Made by a program: the position numbers and the translations under genes
Notes under the pieces: generated by a model
Seen by the model: the letters and a program-made list of their open reading frames with translations, nothing else
The model's database searches: none
Told to the model about the DNA's origin: nothing
Part shown: in pieces, positions 1-8,016 of the stretch
Layout of the letters: every line of letters starts with the position of its first letter
Position numbering within the stretch: position 1 is the first letter of the stretch
NCBI RefSeq assembly: GCF_001278075.1
Contig: NZ_CP011340.1
Coordinates: forward strand, 7,251,501-7,315,500
Source of the DNA: Streptomyces pristinaespiralis
GTDB taxonomy: Bacteria > Actinomycetota > Actinomycetes > Streptomycetales > Streptomycetaceae
Direction: 5' to 3'
Length of the DNA stretch: 64,000 nucleotides

Positions 1-695
1 TACCGGAAGTTGCCCCGGTACTCGTCGAGCGTCTCGGCGACCTTCGACTTCTCCTGTGTGACCACGTTGCGCCACACCCGCCCGTCCGGCAGCGTCACGC
101 TCGGCACGAGCGGACCGTCGGCGTACACGGTGTCCCCGCTGCACAGGAAGAAGTCCGGGTCCAGACGGCGCATCTCCTCGTACGCCCGGTAGCCGCCGAT
201 GTCGGGGTTGATGCCCCAGCCCTGCCCGGCGATGTCGCCCGACCACAGGAACCGCACGCCGCGCCGGCGGTTCGCCGGCGCGGTACGGAACGTCCCGTAC
301 ACCGCCTCGCCGGTACGGCGGTAATCGTCCGGATCGGCGAGCGTGACCCGGTAGTGCACCTGCCGGCCGGCGGGCAGGCCGCGCAAAGCCGTCGTCCCGG
401 TGAAGTCGGTCCCCGGTCCGAGCAGCGGGCCGTCCCACCTGCGGGCGCGCCGGAACGAGCCGGTCGCCGACGTCTCCACGATCATCCGTGCGGGCCGGTC
501 GGAACGCACCCACACCAGCCCGGAGGTGGCCGTGACGTCACCGGTCTGCACGCCCCAGGCCGCACGCGGCCGTCCGCTCAGCGCGAGCGCCGGAGCCGCG
601 CCCACGGCGGGCAGCGCCAGCGCGGCGGAGGCGGCCACCGTGCCGCGCAGGACGGAACGGCGGGCGGGGGGAGAACTCTGCGGGGTCTGTGACAT
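1..695 (-). CDS. phoD: PhoD-type alkaline phosphatase (3' end outside window)
   Basis: Secreted phosphodiesterase/alkaline phosphatase of the PhoD family, which releases phosphate from organic phosphate outside the cell. Only the N-terminal ~230 residues are in the window. The ATG at 695 follows GGAGG with a normal gap. The N-terminus has a twin-arginine signal (ARRSVLRG, then a hydrophobic stretch ending around residue 38), as expected for a Tat-exported metallophosphatase. The beta-sandwich domain that precedes the catalytic domain in PhoD follows (WGVQTGDVTSGLVWVRSD, about 46-63), then the start of the metal-binding core (FLWSGDIAGQGWG and FFLCSGDTVYADG, whose Asp residues are metal ligands in the family). 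Family assignment is firm. Phosphate control is usual for PhoD, but I did not identify a PHO box. Confidence 0.88.
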   Translation of the reverse strand, partial: MSQTPQSSPPARRSVLRGTVAASAALALPAVGAAPALALSGRPRAAWGVQTGDVTATSGLVWVRSDRPARMIVETSATGSFRRARRWDGPLLGPGTDFTGTTALRGLPAGRQVHYRVTLADPDDYRRTGEAVYGTFRTAPANRRRGVRFLWSGDIAGQGWGINPDIGGYRAYEEMRRLDPDFFLCSGDTVYADGPLVPSVTLPDGRVWRNVVTQEKSKVAETLDEYRGNFR

Positions 696-844
696 TGCTG
701 CGCCTCCAGGCGGTTCGGCCGGTGTGCCGAGCCATGCCTAGCGTCAGGCCGCGTCCGTTGTGCGAACGGCGGGTGAACGACACGCCGCGCCCCCAGGAGC
801 GTCGTGGCCGGGCCCGACGCGGGGCGTCGCGCCACGCCGCCCGG

Positions 845-1219
845 TCAGACCTGCCGCGCCGCCGGGTCCCGGCCCTCGCCCGCTGCGGCCGGCTCGGGCT
901 CGAAGTCCCAGGAACCGCGCTTGAACGCGGGGCGGAAGTCGGGATGGTCCTCCCAGTGCCGGGCGATGCCCACCAGCTGGTCCCAGTGGTGCGCCAGCGT
1001 CTGGTCGACGACTCGCCTCAACTCCGCGTCGGCCGTGGCGCGCTGTTCGCAGACCCCCTGCACGGCCGCCGCGCTCCTGACGGCACCGAGCAGCGCACGC
1101 AGGGCACGCGAGGTGTCGTCCATGCCGAAGCCGTGCTCGCTGCCGTTCTCCGGATCGAAGAGAGGGCGGAGCCGGTCCTCGAGGAACGAGGTGATCTCCG
1201 AGAAGTGCTGCTGATCCAT
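845..1219 (-). CDS. Conserved hypothetical protein, all-helical
   Basis: A 124-residue protein with no recognised function. The ATG at 1219 has GGAG five bases upstream; a GTG directly before it (1222) would add one Met. The sequence is charged and helical, without signal peptide or membrane segment. Notable parts are a middle section rich in Ala and Arg (RALRALLGAVRSAAAVQGV) and a Trp-rich C-terminal section (HHWDQLVGIARHWEDHPDF). Codon use is typical of Streptomyces, so it is probably real. It lies alone between phoD and a pseudogene region on the same strand. Confidence 0.6.
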   Translation of the reverse strand: MDQQHFSEITSFLEDRLRPLFDPENGSEHGFGMDDTSRALRALLGAVRSAAAVQGVCEQRATADAELRRVVDQTLAHHWDQLVGIARHWEDHPDFRPAFKRGSWDFEPEPAAAGEGRDPAARQV

Positions 1220-1314
1220 CACGGCTCCGTTTCCGTCCCGCCGCCGTCGGGCGGTCGGGGTGCTTCACTCGTCTCCCGCGCAGCCGCCTGCGTCTCGTGC
1301 CGCGCGGCGCAAGG

Positions 1315-1433
1315 TCATTCTCCATGCCGCGGGTGGCGTCCCGTCCATCACCGGCCGCCGGGCCGGTCGCCGAGGCCAGCGGCGTACGCAGTTCGTGCGA
1401 GGCGTTGCCGACGAACCGGCGCTGTGACCGGCA
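1315..1433 (-). pseudogene. Remnant of a sensor histidine kinase (H-box only)
   Basis: On the minus strand, 1370-1424 encodes QRRFVGNASHELRTPLASA, an almost perfect HisKA phospho-acceptor box of a two-component sensor kinase. The His in ASHELRTPL would be the phosphorylated residue. The open frame is only about 39 codons, closed by a stop at 1434-1436 upstream and by TGA at 1315-1317. No dimerisation helix partner, ATPase domain or response regulator lies nearby. It therefore looks like the leftover of a deleted kinase gene. The rest of the gap 1223-1553 shows nothing else I can name. Confidence 0.6.
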
Positions 1434-1553
1434 TCAGGGGAGCCAACTGCTCCTCGTCGGGATGCCCGCCGCACGGGCGCGGGACCGGTCGCCGGCGGCA
1501 TCTGCCGCACGGCGCCGGGCGGGCCGGCCGGTGGCCGGCGCCACCGGACGGGA

Positions 1554-2384
1554 TCAGGCGCTGCCGTCGAGCAGCACGCGCGCCACGAGCGCCGGGTCGT
1601 CGCTCATCGGGACGTGCCCGCAGCCGGGCAGCCTGACGAGCCGGGCGCGGGGGATGACGTACTTGGCGCGCACGCCCTGGCGGCGCAGCAGCAGCCGGTC
1701 CTTGGTGCCCCAGGCGATGGTGACGGGAACGTCGCGGACGTCGTCGCCGAACAGCACACCGCCGCCGGCCGCGAGCGTCTGGTGGAATCCGGTCGCCCCG
1801 CGCAGGGCGCGCGTCTCCGCGACGGCTGCCTCGGGCGAACGGCGGCCGGGCCGCGCGTAGATGGTGCTCACCAGCGCCGTACGCCCCGCGGCCGACCGGG
1901 ACAGCCGCTCGATCACCGGCAGCGGCAGTGAGCGTGCCCCCACCCGCATGGCCCGCAGGGTGGTGAAGGCGTAACGCCGCTCCGCCTCCGACCAGAAGCC
2001 GGCCGGGGAGAGCGCGGTCACCGAGCGGACCAGCTTCTCGCGGCCCAACTCGAGGGCGAGCAGCCCGCCGAGGGAGTTCCCGGCGACGTGGGGCCGCTCG
2101 ACGCCGAGAGCCCTGCAGAAAGCGTCGAGCACCGTCGACACCGTCGCGAGATCGTAGGGGAGGCCGTCCGGCAGCGCGGGCGAGGCGCCGAAGCCCGGCA
2201 GGTCGACCGCGATCACGTCGCGGTCGGCGGCGAGTATGCCCATCACCGGCTCCCAGGCCTGCCAGTGGTGACCGATGCCGTGGAGCAGCAGCAGCGGCTC
2301 GCCGGCGCCCCTGCGCTCGTAGGTGACGGACAGCGTGCGGCTGCCCCTGGCGGTCTCGACGGAGAACGAGATCTCTGCGGCCAT
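1554..2384 (-). CDS. Alpha/beta hydrolase
   Basis: A 276-residue serine hydrolase of the alpha/beta fold. The chosen start is the ATG at 2384 (MAAEISFSVETARGS) behind GGGAG; an in-frame ATG 15 codons upstream is less likely. Landmarks are the oxyanion-hole region LLLHGIGHHW, the nucleophile elbow GNSLGG, the acid in WGTKDRLLL and the catalytic His in GCGHVPMSDD, giving a complete Ser-Asp-His triad. No signal peptide, so cytoplasmic. Substrate cannot be told from sequence. It is transcribed away from the sigma-factor gene, and a TACCG-N2-CGGTA palindrome lies about 45 bp upstream of its start. Confidence 0.85.
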   Translation of the reverse strand: MAAEISFSVETARGSRTLSVTYERRGAGEPLLLLHGIGHHWQAWEPVMGILAADRDVIAVDLPGFGASPALPDGLPYDLATVSTVLDAFCRALGVERPHVAGNSLGGLLALELGREKLVRSVTALSPAGFWSEAERRYAFTTLRAMRVGARSLPLPVIERLSRSAAGRTALVSTIYARPGRRSPEAAVAETRALRGATGFHQTLAAGGGVLFGDDVRDVPVTIAWGTKDRLLLRRQGVRAKYVIPRARLVRLPGCGHVPMSDDPALVARVLLDGSA

Positions 2385-2430
2385 GACTGCACGCTCCCTG
2401 CGCTGGGGTAGACAGGCTGTCAGTAACAAT

Positions 2431-2442
2431 TACCGCCCGGTA
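2431..2442. promoter_or_regulatory. Palindrome TACCGCCCGGTA, likely operator
   Basis: Perfect inverted repeat (TACCG, 2-nt centre, CGGTA) in the divergent region between the alpha/beta hydrolase and the ECF41 sigma-factor gene. The same half-sites with a 2-nt centre occur at 11940-11955. It has the size and symmetry of a TetR-family operator. The regulator is unknown. Confidence 0.4.
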
Positions 2443-2600
2443 GCTTGGAGTTCAAGAGGCCGGCCGTGACGTACGCGTCCGGCTCGGGGCCGCGCCCGTG
2501 GCGGGGCCACCGAGGTCCCCGACAGCGGAGAGAGCGGATGCAGCCCGCGTCGCACCGGAACCTGCTGGACAGTCGGCCCGCCGTCGGCTGGGATTGACGG

Positions 2601-3494
2601 GTGGCAACAGACACCGTGACCGACCTCTTCGAAGAACACCGGCCCGTGCTGACCGGCGTGGCCTACCGCATGCTCGGCCGGATCGCCGACGCGGAGGACG
2701 TGGTGCAGGAGGCCTGGCTGCGCTGGTCGGCCGACCGGCGCGACGACGTGAAGGAGCCTCGCGGCTACCTCGTACGGATCACCACCCGCCTCGCGATCGA
2801 CCGCCTGCGGCACGTGCAGTCCCGTCGGGAGTCGTACGTCGGACCGTGGCTGCCGGAGCCCATCGTCACCGACTTCGGTCCCTCGGTCCCCGACACGGCG
2901 GAACGGGCGGTGCTCGCCGAATCCGTGTCGCTCGCCGTCCTCGTCGTCCTCGAATCGCTCTCGCCGCTGGAGCGAGCCGTGTTCGTGCTCCGCGAGGCGT
3001 TCGGCTTCCCCTACGCCGAGATCGCCACCACGCTCGAGAAGTCGGAGGCGGCCGTACGCCAACTCGCCGGACGCGCGCGCAAGCACGTGGAGGAGCGCAA
3101 GCACCGGTTCGACGTGGATCCGGCCGAATGCCGCGACCTCACGGAGCGGTTCCTGTCCGCCGCCTCCGGGGGCGACCTGGAAGGGCTGCTCTCCATCCTC
3201 GCCCCGGACGTGCGGCTGGTCGGCGACAGCGGCGGCAAGTCCAAGGCGCCCCTTCGTGTCATGCAGAGCGCGGACAAGGTCGGACGCTTCCTCGTCGCCA
3301 TCTCGCAGCAGTCGGTTCCGGACCCGGAGGTCCGCTTCGTCGAGGTCAACGGGGCGCCGGCGCTCCTCGTCCTGTCCGGGGGCAAGCCGGACAGCATCAT
3401 GCAGGTGGAAGTGCTGGACGGCCGCATCCAATGCGTCTACATCGTCCGGAACCCCGACAAGCTCCTCGCCTTCGCCGGGCCCCGCACGGACTGA
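2601..3494 (+). CDS. sigJ: RNA polymerase sigma factor SigJ (ECF41 family)
   Basis: A 297-residue ECF sigma factor. Region sigma2 is at about 5-75 (YRMLGRIADAEDVVQEAWLR) and sigma4 at about 105-165 (LSPLERAVFVLREAFG). The group-41 hallmarks are present: the linker WLPEP at 83-87 and a C-terminal SnoaL-like domain (about 175-290) ending with NPDKL. In ECF41 factors this extension replaces a separate anti-sigma factor and tunes activity in cis. Start is GTG at 2601. ECF41 genes usually sit beside a carboxymuconolactone-decarboxylase or oxidoreductase target. Here the neighbour is a divergent alpha/beta hydrolase, which may be its target. Confidence 0.93.
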   Translation: MATDTVTDLFEEHRPVLTGVAYRMLGRIADAEDVVQEAWLRWSADRRDDVKEPRGYLVRITTRLAIDRLRHVQSRRESYVGPWLPEPIVTDFGPSVPDTAERAVLAESVSLAVLVVLESLSPLERAVFVLREAFGFPYAEIATTLEKSEAAVRQLAGRARKHVEERKHRFDVDPAECRDLTERFLSAASGGDLEGLLSILAPDVRLVGDSGGKSKAPLRVMQSADKVGRFLVAISQQSVPDPEVRFVEVNGAPALLVLSGGKPDSIMQVEVLDGRIQCVYIVRNPDKLLAFAGPRTD

Positions 3495-3514
3495 GGCCCC
3501 TTCTTCGCACGTCG

Positions 3515-3545
3515 GACCCCGTGGTCGTAATCCGGTCGCGGGGTC
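3515..3545 (+). terminator. Possible terminator after sigJ
   Basis: GACCCCG (3515-3521) can pair with CGGGGTC (3539-3545) across a 17-nt loop, 20 bp after the sigma-factor stop codon. No T-run. Weak to moderate case. Confidence 0.35.
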
Positions 3546-3630
3546 TTGCGCTGTCCGGCCGCGCTCAGTACGAAGGCCGCGTGAACGCTGTGCGAATCCG
3601 GGCCGCTGCGGAGCGTTACATCCGCATGAT

Positions 3631-3664
3631 TGGTCTTGACCAAGGGGGAGGCCCGTCCTATGGT
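3631..3664 (+). promoter_or_regulatory. Promoter of the GntR gene with overlapping TGGTCTTGACCA operator
   Basis: TTGACC (3636-3641), a 17-bp spacer and TATGGT (3659-3664) form a good housekeeping promoter. The near-perfect palindrome TGGTCTTGACCA (3631-3642) covers the -35 box. It has the form of GntR/HutC-family operators (the DasR consensus is TGGTCTAGACCA). Binding there would block polymerase, so autorepression by the downstream GntR protein is the simplest reading; DasR itself could also bind. Confidence 0.6.
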
Positions 3665-3743
3665 CGCAGGGATAGTGCAGGAACCTTTAATAAACAAGGG
3701 CGCGGAAAAGCCGCCGCTGACACGGCGATTGCGGAGGATCAGG

Positions 3744-4508
3744 GTGGGGACCACGCAGCTGGAAACGGTGCAGGAGCCCAAGTACTGGCACCTGAAGACC
3801 GTGCTTGCCGAAGCACTCGACACCGACTTCACCGTCGGCGAGATCCTGCCGAACGAACGCGACCTCGCCGCACGCTTCGGCGTCGCCCGCGCCACCCTCA
3901 GGCAGGCGCTCGAGCAGCTCGAGCTCGAAGGCCGCCTCCAGCGCCGCCGAGGCGTCGGCACGACCGTCGCCCCGCCGCGCGTGGGCGTCGACGTGACCAC
4001 CTCGCGCCAGGACTGGCCCGGCACCGGCCACGACGCCTGGCAGGCGGCCGAGTGCACCGTGGCCGTGCCGTCGGCGGCCGTGGCCCGGCTGCTCGACACC
4101 GAGGCGGACGAAGAGGTGCACACCGTGCGCCGGCTGAGGGTGAACCACGGCCAGCCCGTCGCCGCCGAACTGCTCTACGTGCCGTCCTCGTCGGTGCCCG
4201 ACCTCCCCGCCATCGAGGCGCCGTCCGGCCCGGCCCTCGCCCGCAGCGTCCTGCGCGAACTGCAGCGCCTCGACCTCGAGGGCCAGGACCGTGCCGTCGA
4301 GCTCGGCTCCGCGGGCGCCGTCGACGCCAGGGAACTGGACCGGCTGCCCGGAGCGCCCGTCCTCGTCGTCACCACCCGGTACTTCTCCGAGGGACGCACC
4401 GCAGCGGTCTCCGTCGCGACGTACCGCGCCGACACCTGCCGCCTCACCTTCGGCGACACCGGCGACGTCGAGATCAGCCACGAGGGTCAGCAGCGCCGCG
4501 CGTCCTGA
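3744..4508 (+). CDS. GntR/HutC-family transcriptional regulator
   Basis: A 254-residue regulator. The GTG at 3744 is preferred because GGAGG lies six bases upstream and the length then matches the HutC subfamily; the open frame extends further 5' but into the promoter. The winged-helix domain (about 15-80) contains LPNERDLAARFGVARATLRQ and the wing GRLQRRRGVGTTV. A UTRA ligand-binding domain (about 95-250) follows; in this family it senses small molecules such as phosphosugars or histidine intermediates. Its neighbour on the opposite strand is a ROK regulator, so there is no obvious operon partner. Control is probably autoregulatory through the palindrome on its -35 box. Confidence 0.88.
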   Translation: MGTTQLETVQEPKYWHLKTVLAEALDTDFTVGEILPNERDLAARFGVARATLRQALEQLELEGRLQRRRGVGTTVAPPRVGVDVTTSRQDWPGTGHDAWQAAECTVAVPSAAVARLLDTEADEEVHTVRRLRVNHGQPVAAELLYVPSSSVPDLPAIEAPSGPALARSVLRELQRLDLEGQDRAVELGSAGAVDARELDRLPGAPVLVVTTRYFSEGRTAAVSVATYRADTCRLTFGDTGDVEISHEGQQRRAS

Positions 4509-4532
4509 GCCACCGGACCCGGGTCCGACTCC

Positions 4533-4572
4533 GCCCGCCCCGGTCCGCCGCGAACACGGCGACCGGGCGGGC
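4533..4572. terminator. Bidirectional hairpin between convergent gntR and rok genes
   Basis: GCCCGCCCCGGTC (4533-4545) pairs with GACCGGGCGGGC (4561-4572) with one bulged C. A second perfect palindrome, CGGACCCGGGTCCG, lies at 4514-4527. Both sit in the 118-bp space between the two convergent stop codons. Confidence 0.6.
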
Positions 4573-4626
4573 AGCGTCCCCGCAACGCTCACACGCCCCT
4601 CGGCGGACCAGGGCCAGCCGCGCTGC

Positions 4627-5784
4627 TCACCGGCGGGCCGTCACCGTGCCCTCGACGGCGAAGAGCTGCTCCTCCACGTGGTCCAGCGCCAGCCGCAGCG
4701 CGCCGGTCGCCACCGCCGCCTCGCCCAGCATGGACAGCGCCACCCGCGGCGGCCGCAGGCAGTACCGCGCCAGCTCGTCGCGCAGCGGAGGCAGCACGCC
4801 GTCCAGTCCGGCGGCCCAGCCGCCGATCACGACCAGCTCCGGATCGAGAGCCAGCACCAGCGCCGCCACATCGTGCACCAGTCGCTTGTTGAACCGTTCG
4901 ACGGCCGCCAGCGCGCCCTCGTCGCCGCTCTTGGCCAGGGCGAACACGTCGGCCACCGCCTGCTCGTCCAGCGGGTGCAGCGGCTCCCCGGTCGTCGACA
5001 GCAGCTTCTCCGGCGTCTCGTCGCGGCCCAGCAGGTGCAGCGCGCCGATCTCGCCCGCCGCCCCGCCGTAACCGCGGTGCAGCCGCCCGCCGATGAGCGA
5101 TCCCGCACCGGGACTGAGGCCGGCGAGCACGAACACGATGTCGTCGGAGTCCGTCGCCGCGCCCTTCCAGTGCTCGGCCACCGCCGCCGCGTTGGCGTCG
5201 TTCTCCACCAGCACCGGACACCGGAACGACCTGCGCAGCCGCTCGCCCAGCGGAAGCCCCGTCCAGCCGGGCAGCGCCGTGGAGAGCCGTACGGTCCCGT
5301 CCGCCTCCACGATCCCCGGTGAGCCGACGCCCACCGCGCGCAGACCGCTCCGCGCCACACCGGTCCGCCGCAGCAGGTCGGCGACGACGGCCCGGACCCG
5401 CTCCAGCCGGTCGTCGGCACCGGCCCGTTCCGAGACGTCCCGCGAACCGGCCCCGATGATGCGCCCGTCGAGCCCCGAGAGCAGCGCGGCCACCCGGTGG
5501 GCCCCGATCTCGATGCCCAGCAGGTGCCCGGCCTCCGCACGGAACCTGAACCGCCGCGCCGGCCGCCCCTGTTTGCGTGCCTCGCCCTCCTCGGGAACGA
5601 ACTCGACGACCAGCCCGGTCTCGATCAGGCCCTCGACCACACCCTCGACCGTGGGCCGCGACAGACCGGTGATCCGGGTCAGGTCGGTGAGCGTGGAGGA
5701 ATCCGTGCCGCGCAAGGAATGGAGTACCACCGCGGAGTTGATCCGCCGCAGCAGCGACGGGTCCCCGCCGGTCAGCCGCCCCAC
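4627..5784 (-). CDS. ROK-family transcriptional regulator lacking the zinc motif
   Basis: A 385-residue ROK regulator: an N-terminal helix-turn-helix (about 5-70, LTDLTRITGLSRPTVEGVVE) followed by a sugar-kinase-like fold. Start is GTG at 5784 with GGGAGGA upstream; the frame stays open for another 165 codons upstream, but these are not ROK-like. The sugar-site motif ENDANAAAVAEHW is present. The family's zinc motif (CxCGxxGCxE) is absent and replaced by GAAGEIGALHLLGRDE, and no glucokinase-type ATP-loop precedes it. It is therefore a regulator, not a kinase, and may sense ligand differently from NagC/XylR-type relatives. Target genes unknown. Confidence 0.85.
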   Translation of the reverse strand: MGRLTGGDPSLLRRINSAVVLHSLRGTDSSTLTDLTRITGLSRPTVEGVVEGLIETGLVVEFVPEEGEARKQGRPARRFRFRAEAGHLLGIEIGAHRVAALLSGLDGRIIGAGSRDVSERAGADDRLERVRAVVADLLRRTGVARSGLRAVGVGSPGIVEADGTVRLSTALPGWTGLPLGERLRRSFRCPVLVENDANAAAVAEHWKGAATDSDDIVFVLAGLSPGAGSLIGGRLHRGYGGAAGEIGALHLLGRDETPEKLLSTTGEPLHPLDEQAVADVFALAKSGDEGALAAVERFNKRLVHDVAALVLALDPELVVIGGWAAGLDGVLPPLRDELARYCLRPPRVALSMLGEAAVATGALRLALDHVEEQLFAVEGTVTARR

Positions 5785-5896
5785 GTGTGTCCTCCCAGTT
5801 CGTGCCCCGTGTTGGCCGGATCGTACTCGCTGCCGGCGGCGCGTCGCGTCACGGGAGGGGGACGGGGTGGTCGGAGGGCGGGTGACGGTGTGCCAA

Positions 5897-5919
5897 CTGT
5901 CAGTGGCGGCAGGTTCAAT
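5897..5919 (+). promoter_or_regulatory. PafBC-type (RecA-independent) DNA-damage promoter
   Basis: CTGTCAGTG, 8 bp, TTCAAT. This matches the mycobacterial/streptomycete RecA-NDp consensus TTGTCRGTG-N8-TANNNT with two mismatches and the exact spacing. The hexamer ends six bases before the ATG at 5926, so the start codon lies at the expected transcription start. Confidence 0.55.
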
Positions 5920-5925
5920 GGAGGC

Positions 5926-6363
5926 ATGACCACGGCACAGCACCTGGCCGCGATAGACCGGCTGCGCGGCCGGGCGTTCCCCACCCGGCGCGGCAGGTCG
6001 GAGCTCGGCGACAGCGGCCCCGGCTACCACCTGGCGGAGCTGCCCACGCCGGCGGACGGCGTGGACGCCACCGAGCGGGCGGAAGGCCGGTCGCGCGAGC
6101 CGTACGAGGCGGAGTGCGAGGCGCTGGTGGGGGCGCTGAGCAGCCGTTGGGGGGAGGGCCAGTGGTTCGCCCTGTGGTCGGTGTTCATCGGGACGATCTG
6201 CGGAGAGGCGGTCCCGCCGCCGTGGGGCGAGCTGAGCCACCGCGTCGAGGACCTGCACCTCTGGCGGGTCGAGGGCCATTGGATAGCCGTGGGCGTCTCA
6301 CGCGCCGAAGGCGAGGACGAGCACCGGCTGATAGCGGTCGTCACGGACGTCGACCCGCCCTGA
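5926..6363 (+). CDS. Hypothetical protein, probably leaderless and damage-inducible
   Basis: A 145-residue protein of unknown function. It is soluble and acidic, with a Trp-rich middle (SSRWGEGQWFALWSVF) and a C-terminal half (ELSHRVEDLHLWRVEGHWIAVGVSR) that reads like a small beta-rich domain. The GGAGG just before ATG 5926 is one base away, too close to act as a ribosome-binding site. The start instead sits where transcription from the PafBC-type promoter would begin, so translation is probably leaderless. It is convergent with the sugar dehydrogenase gene. If the promoter call holds, it is a candidate DNA-damage-response protein. Confidence 0.7.
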   Translation: MTTAQHLAAIDRLRGRAFPTRRGRSELGDSGPGYHLAELPTPADGVDATERAEGRSREPYEAECEALVGALSSRWGEGQWFALWSVFIGTICGEAVPPPWGELSHRVEDLHLWRVEGHWIAVGVSRAEGEDEHRLIAVVTDVDPP

Positions 6364-6380
6364 GGCGTTCGTCGCGGCGT

Positions 6381-6417
6381 GTCACCCCCGCACCGGGGAG
6401 AGCGGTGCGAGGGTGAC
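6381..6417. terminator. Bidirectional terminator hairpin
   Basis: GTCACCCCCGCACC (6381-6394) pairs with GGTGCGAGGGTGAC (6404-6417), one mismatch, 9-nt loop. It lies between two convergent stop codons (6363 and 6424). Confidence 0.7.
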
Positions 6418-6423
6418 GGCCGT

Positions 6424-8016
6424 TCAGCGGCCGACGGCGCAGGCGTCCCCGTTAAGCGTGAACCGAGGCGGCGGCGACGCGTCACCTGTGTGGTCGGCGA
6501 GGTAGCCCAGGGAGACGCTCGCACCGGGAGCGATGTCGGCGTTGTACGGTGCGTTGGCCGCCGCGATCGTGTTGCTTCCCTGGGTCAGGTCGGTGTTCCA
6601 GTCGGAGACCACACTCTGCCCGAGCGCCAGCGGGAACGCGAGGGTCCAGCCGCTCACCGCAGCGCTGCCGGTGTTGGTGACGGTGAGGTCGACCGTCGTT
6701 CCGGTGCCCCAGGTCCGCACGGTGCGGTCCACCCGGCAGGTGGGTTCCTCCCGCTGGAACGACACCCGGTGCAGGCCGCCGGGCAGGTCGTTGACCACGT
6801 AGAACTCGCCGTCGACGGTCGTGCCGATCGACGTCACCTGCGTCGGCATCTCCCCGATCTCGGCCTGTTCGTATCCGCCGCTGCCGTCGGGGCGCAGTGC
6901 CCAGACCGTGGACGAGCAGTAGTCGGTGGCGATGTAGGTGCCGCCGACCAGGTCCGCGTACTGCCGGCCCCGGTAGACATGGCCGCCGATGACCGAGCAG
7001 CCGCCGGTGTAAGGGGAGTACGTGAAGACCGGCTCGGTGTACGTCTCGCCGGGCGCGCAGTCGCCGCCTTCGAACTTCTCCAGACCCTCGGAGCAGGACC
7101 AGCCGAGGTTCAGCCCTCCACGCCCGGACGGGAGGTGGTCGACCTCCTCCCATCGGCCCTGGCCGACGTCGCCGATCCACAGGGAGCCGTCGGCCTGGTC
7201 GAAGGAGAACCGCCACGGGTTGCGCAGCCCGTACAGCCAGATCTCCTCACGGGCGCCGGGAGTGTCCACGAACGGGTTGTCGGCGGGGACGCAGTAGGGG
7301 AGCGGGCCGCAGGCACGGCTCACGTCGATGCGCAGGATCTTGCCCAACAGGGTGTCCAGCCGCTGGCCGGATGTGAAGGGGTCGCCGGAGCCGCCGCCGT
7401 CTCCGATGCTCCAGTACAGGTTGCCGTCGCGGCCGAACGCCAGTTGTCCGCCGTTGTGGTTGCTGTACTCGGCGTGTTCCTGGGCGAGCAGGACCTCGAG
7501 GCGGGACTCGTCGAGCCGGTAGCGGGCGAGCGTGACCGCGCCGTCGGGCAGCGCCGTGTACGCCAGATACAGGTCCTGGCTGTCGGCGAAGTCGGGCGGG
7601 AGGGCGATGCCGAGGAGGCCGCGCTCGTTGCCCGACTCGTCCACGGCCGAGGTGATGTCGAGGAGCGGGGTCCGGGACAGTCCCGTCTCCGGTTGGTAGA
7701 CGCGGACGGTGCCGGACTTCTCGGTGATGAACAGCCGGCCCGTGCCGTCGTCGGGGGCGGCGATGGCGGTGGGCCGTCTCAGCCCGGAGGCCACCTGGGT
7801 GGTGGTCGTGCTCAGCGACGGCAGAGGCACGGCCGCGGCCCGCGTCGCCGCTGCCGTCCGGACCGGTGCGGTGTCCGCCGTCGTCCGGACCGGTGCGGTG
7901 TCCGCCGTCGTGGCGGGAGCGGCCGCGAAGGACGGGGGAGCGGCGGCGGGAAGAAGGGCGAAGGCGGTCAGCAGGAGGGTGAGCAGAAGGGGCCCTGCCC
8001 AGCGGCGTCTTGGCAT
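6424..8016 (-). CDS. Secreted PQQ-dependent sugar dehydrogenase with C-terminal CBM2
   Basis: A 530-residue secreted oxidoreductase. Order: signal peptide (RRR, then a hydrophobic run to about residue 32), a Thr/Ala-rich linker holding a 9-residue duplication, a glucose/sorbosone-dehydrogenase beta-propeller (about 55-420, with EYSNHNGGQLAFGRDGN and YWSIGDGGGSGDP as PQQ/Ca-site landmarks), and a family-2 carbohydrate-binding module (about 425-530, starting CRVDRTVRTWGTG). The fold is that of AA12 pyranose dehydrogenases, which oxidise sugars and can donate electrons to LPMOs. ATG 8016 has GGAG upstream. The gene upstream on the same strand is an LPMO under a CebR operator, so a joint role in oxidative cellulose attack is likely. 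Confidence 0.85.
   Translation of the reverse strand: MPRRRWAGPLLLTLLLTAFALLPAAAPPSFAAAPATTADTAPVRTTADTAPVRTAAATRAAAVPLPSLSTTTTQVASGLRRPTAIAAPDDGTGRLFITEKSGTVRVYQPETGLSRTPLLDITSAVDESGNERGLLGIALPPDFADSQDLYLAYTALPDGAVTLARYRLDESRLEVLLAQEHAEYSNHNGGQLAFGRDGNLYWSIGDGGGSGDPFTSGQRLDTLLGKILRIDVSRACGPLPYCVPADNPFVDTPGAREEIWLYGLRNPWRFSFDQADGSLWIGDVGQGRWEEVDHLPSGRGGLNLGWSCSEGLEKFEGGDCAPGETYTEPVFTYSPYTGGCSVIGGHVYRGRQYADLVGGTYIATDYCSSTVWALRPDGSGGYEQAEIGEMPTQVTSIGTTVDGEFYVVNDLPGGLHRVSFQREEPTCRVDRTVRTWGTGTTVDLTVTNTGSAAVSGWTLAFPLALGQSVVSDWNTDLTQGSNTIAAANAPYNADIAPGASVSLGYLADHTGDASPPPRFTLNGDACAVGR
7856..7909 (-). repeat. 27-bp tandem duplication inside the dehydrogenase gene
   Basis: Two identical 27-bp units (7856-7882 and 7883-7909) lie head to tail. 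They encode TADTAPVRT twice in the linker between signal peptide and propeller. In frame, so the protein is only lengthened. Confidence 0.85.
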
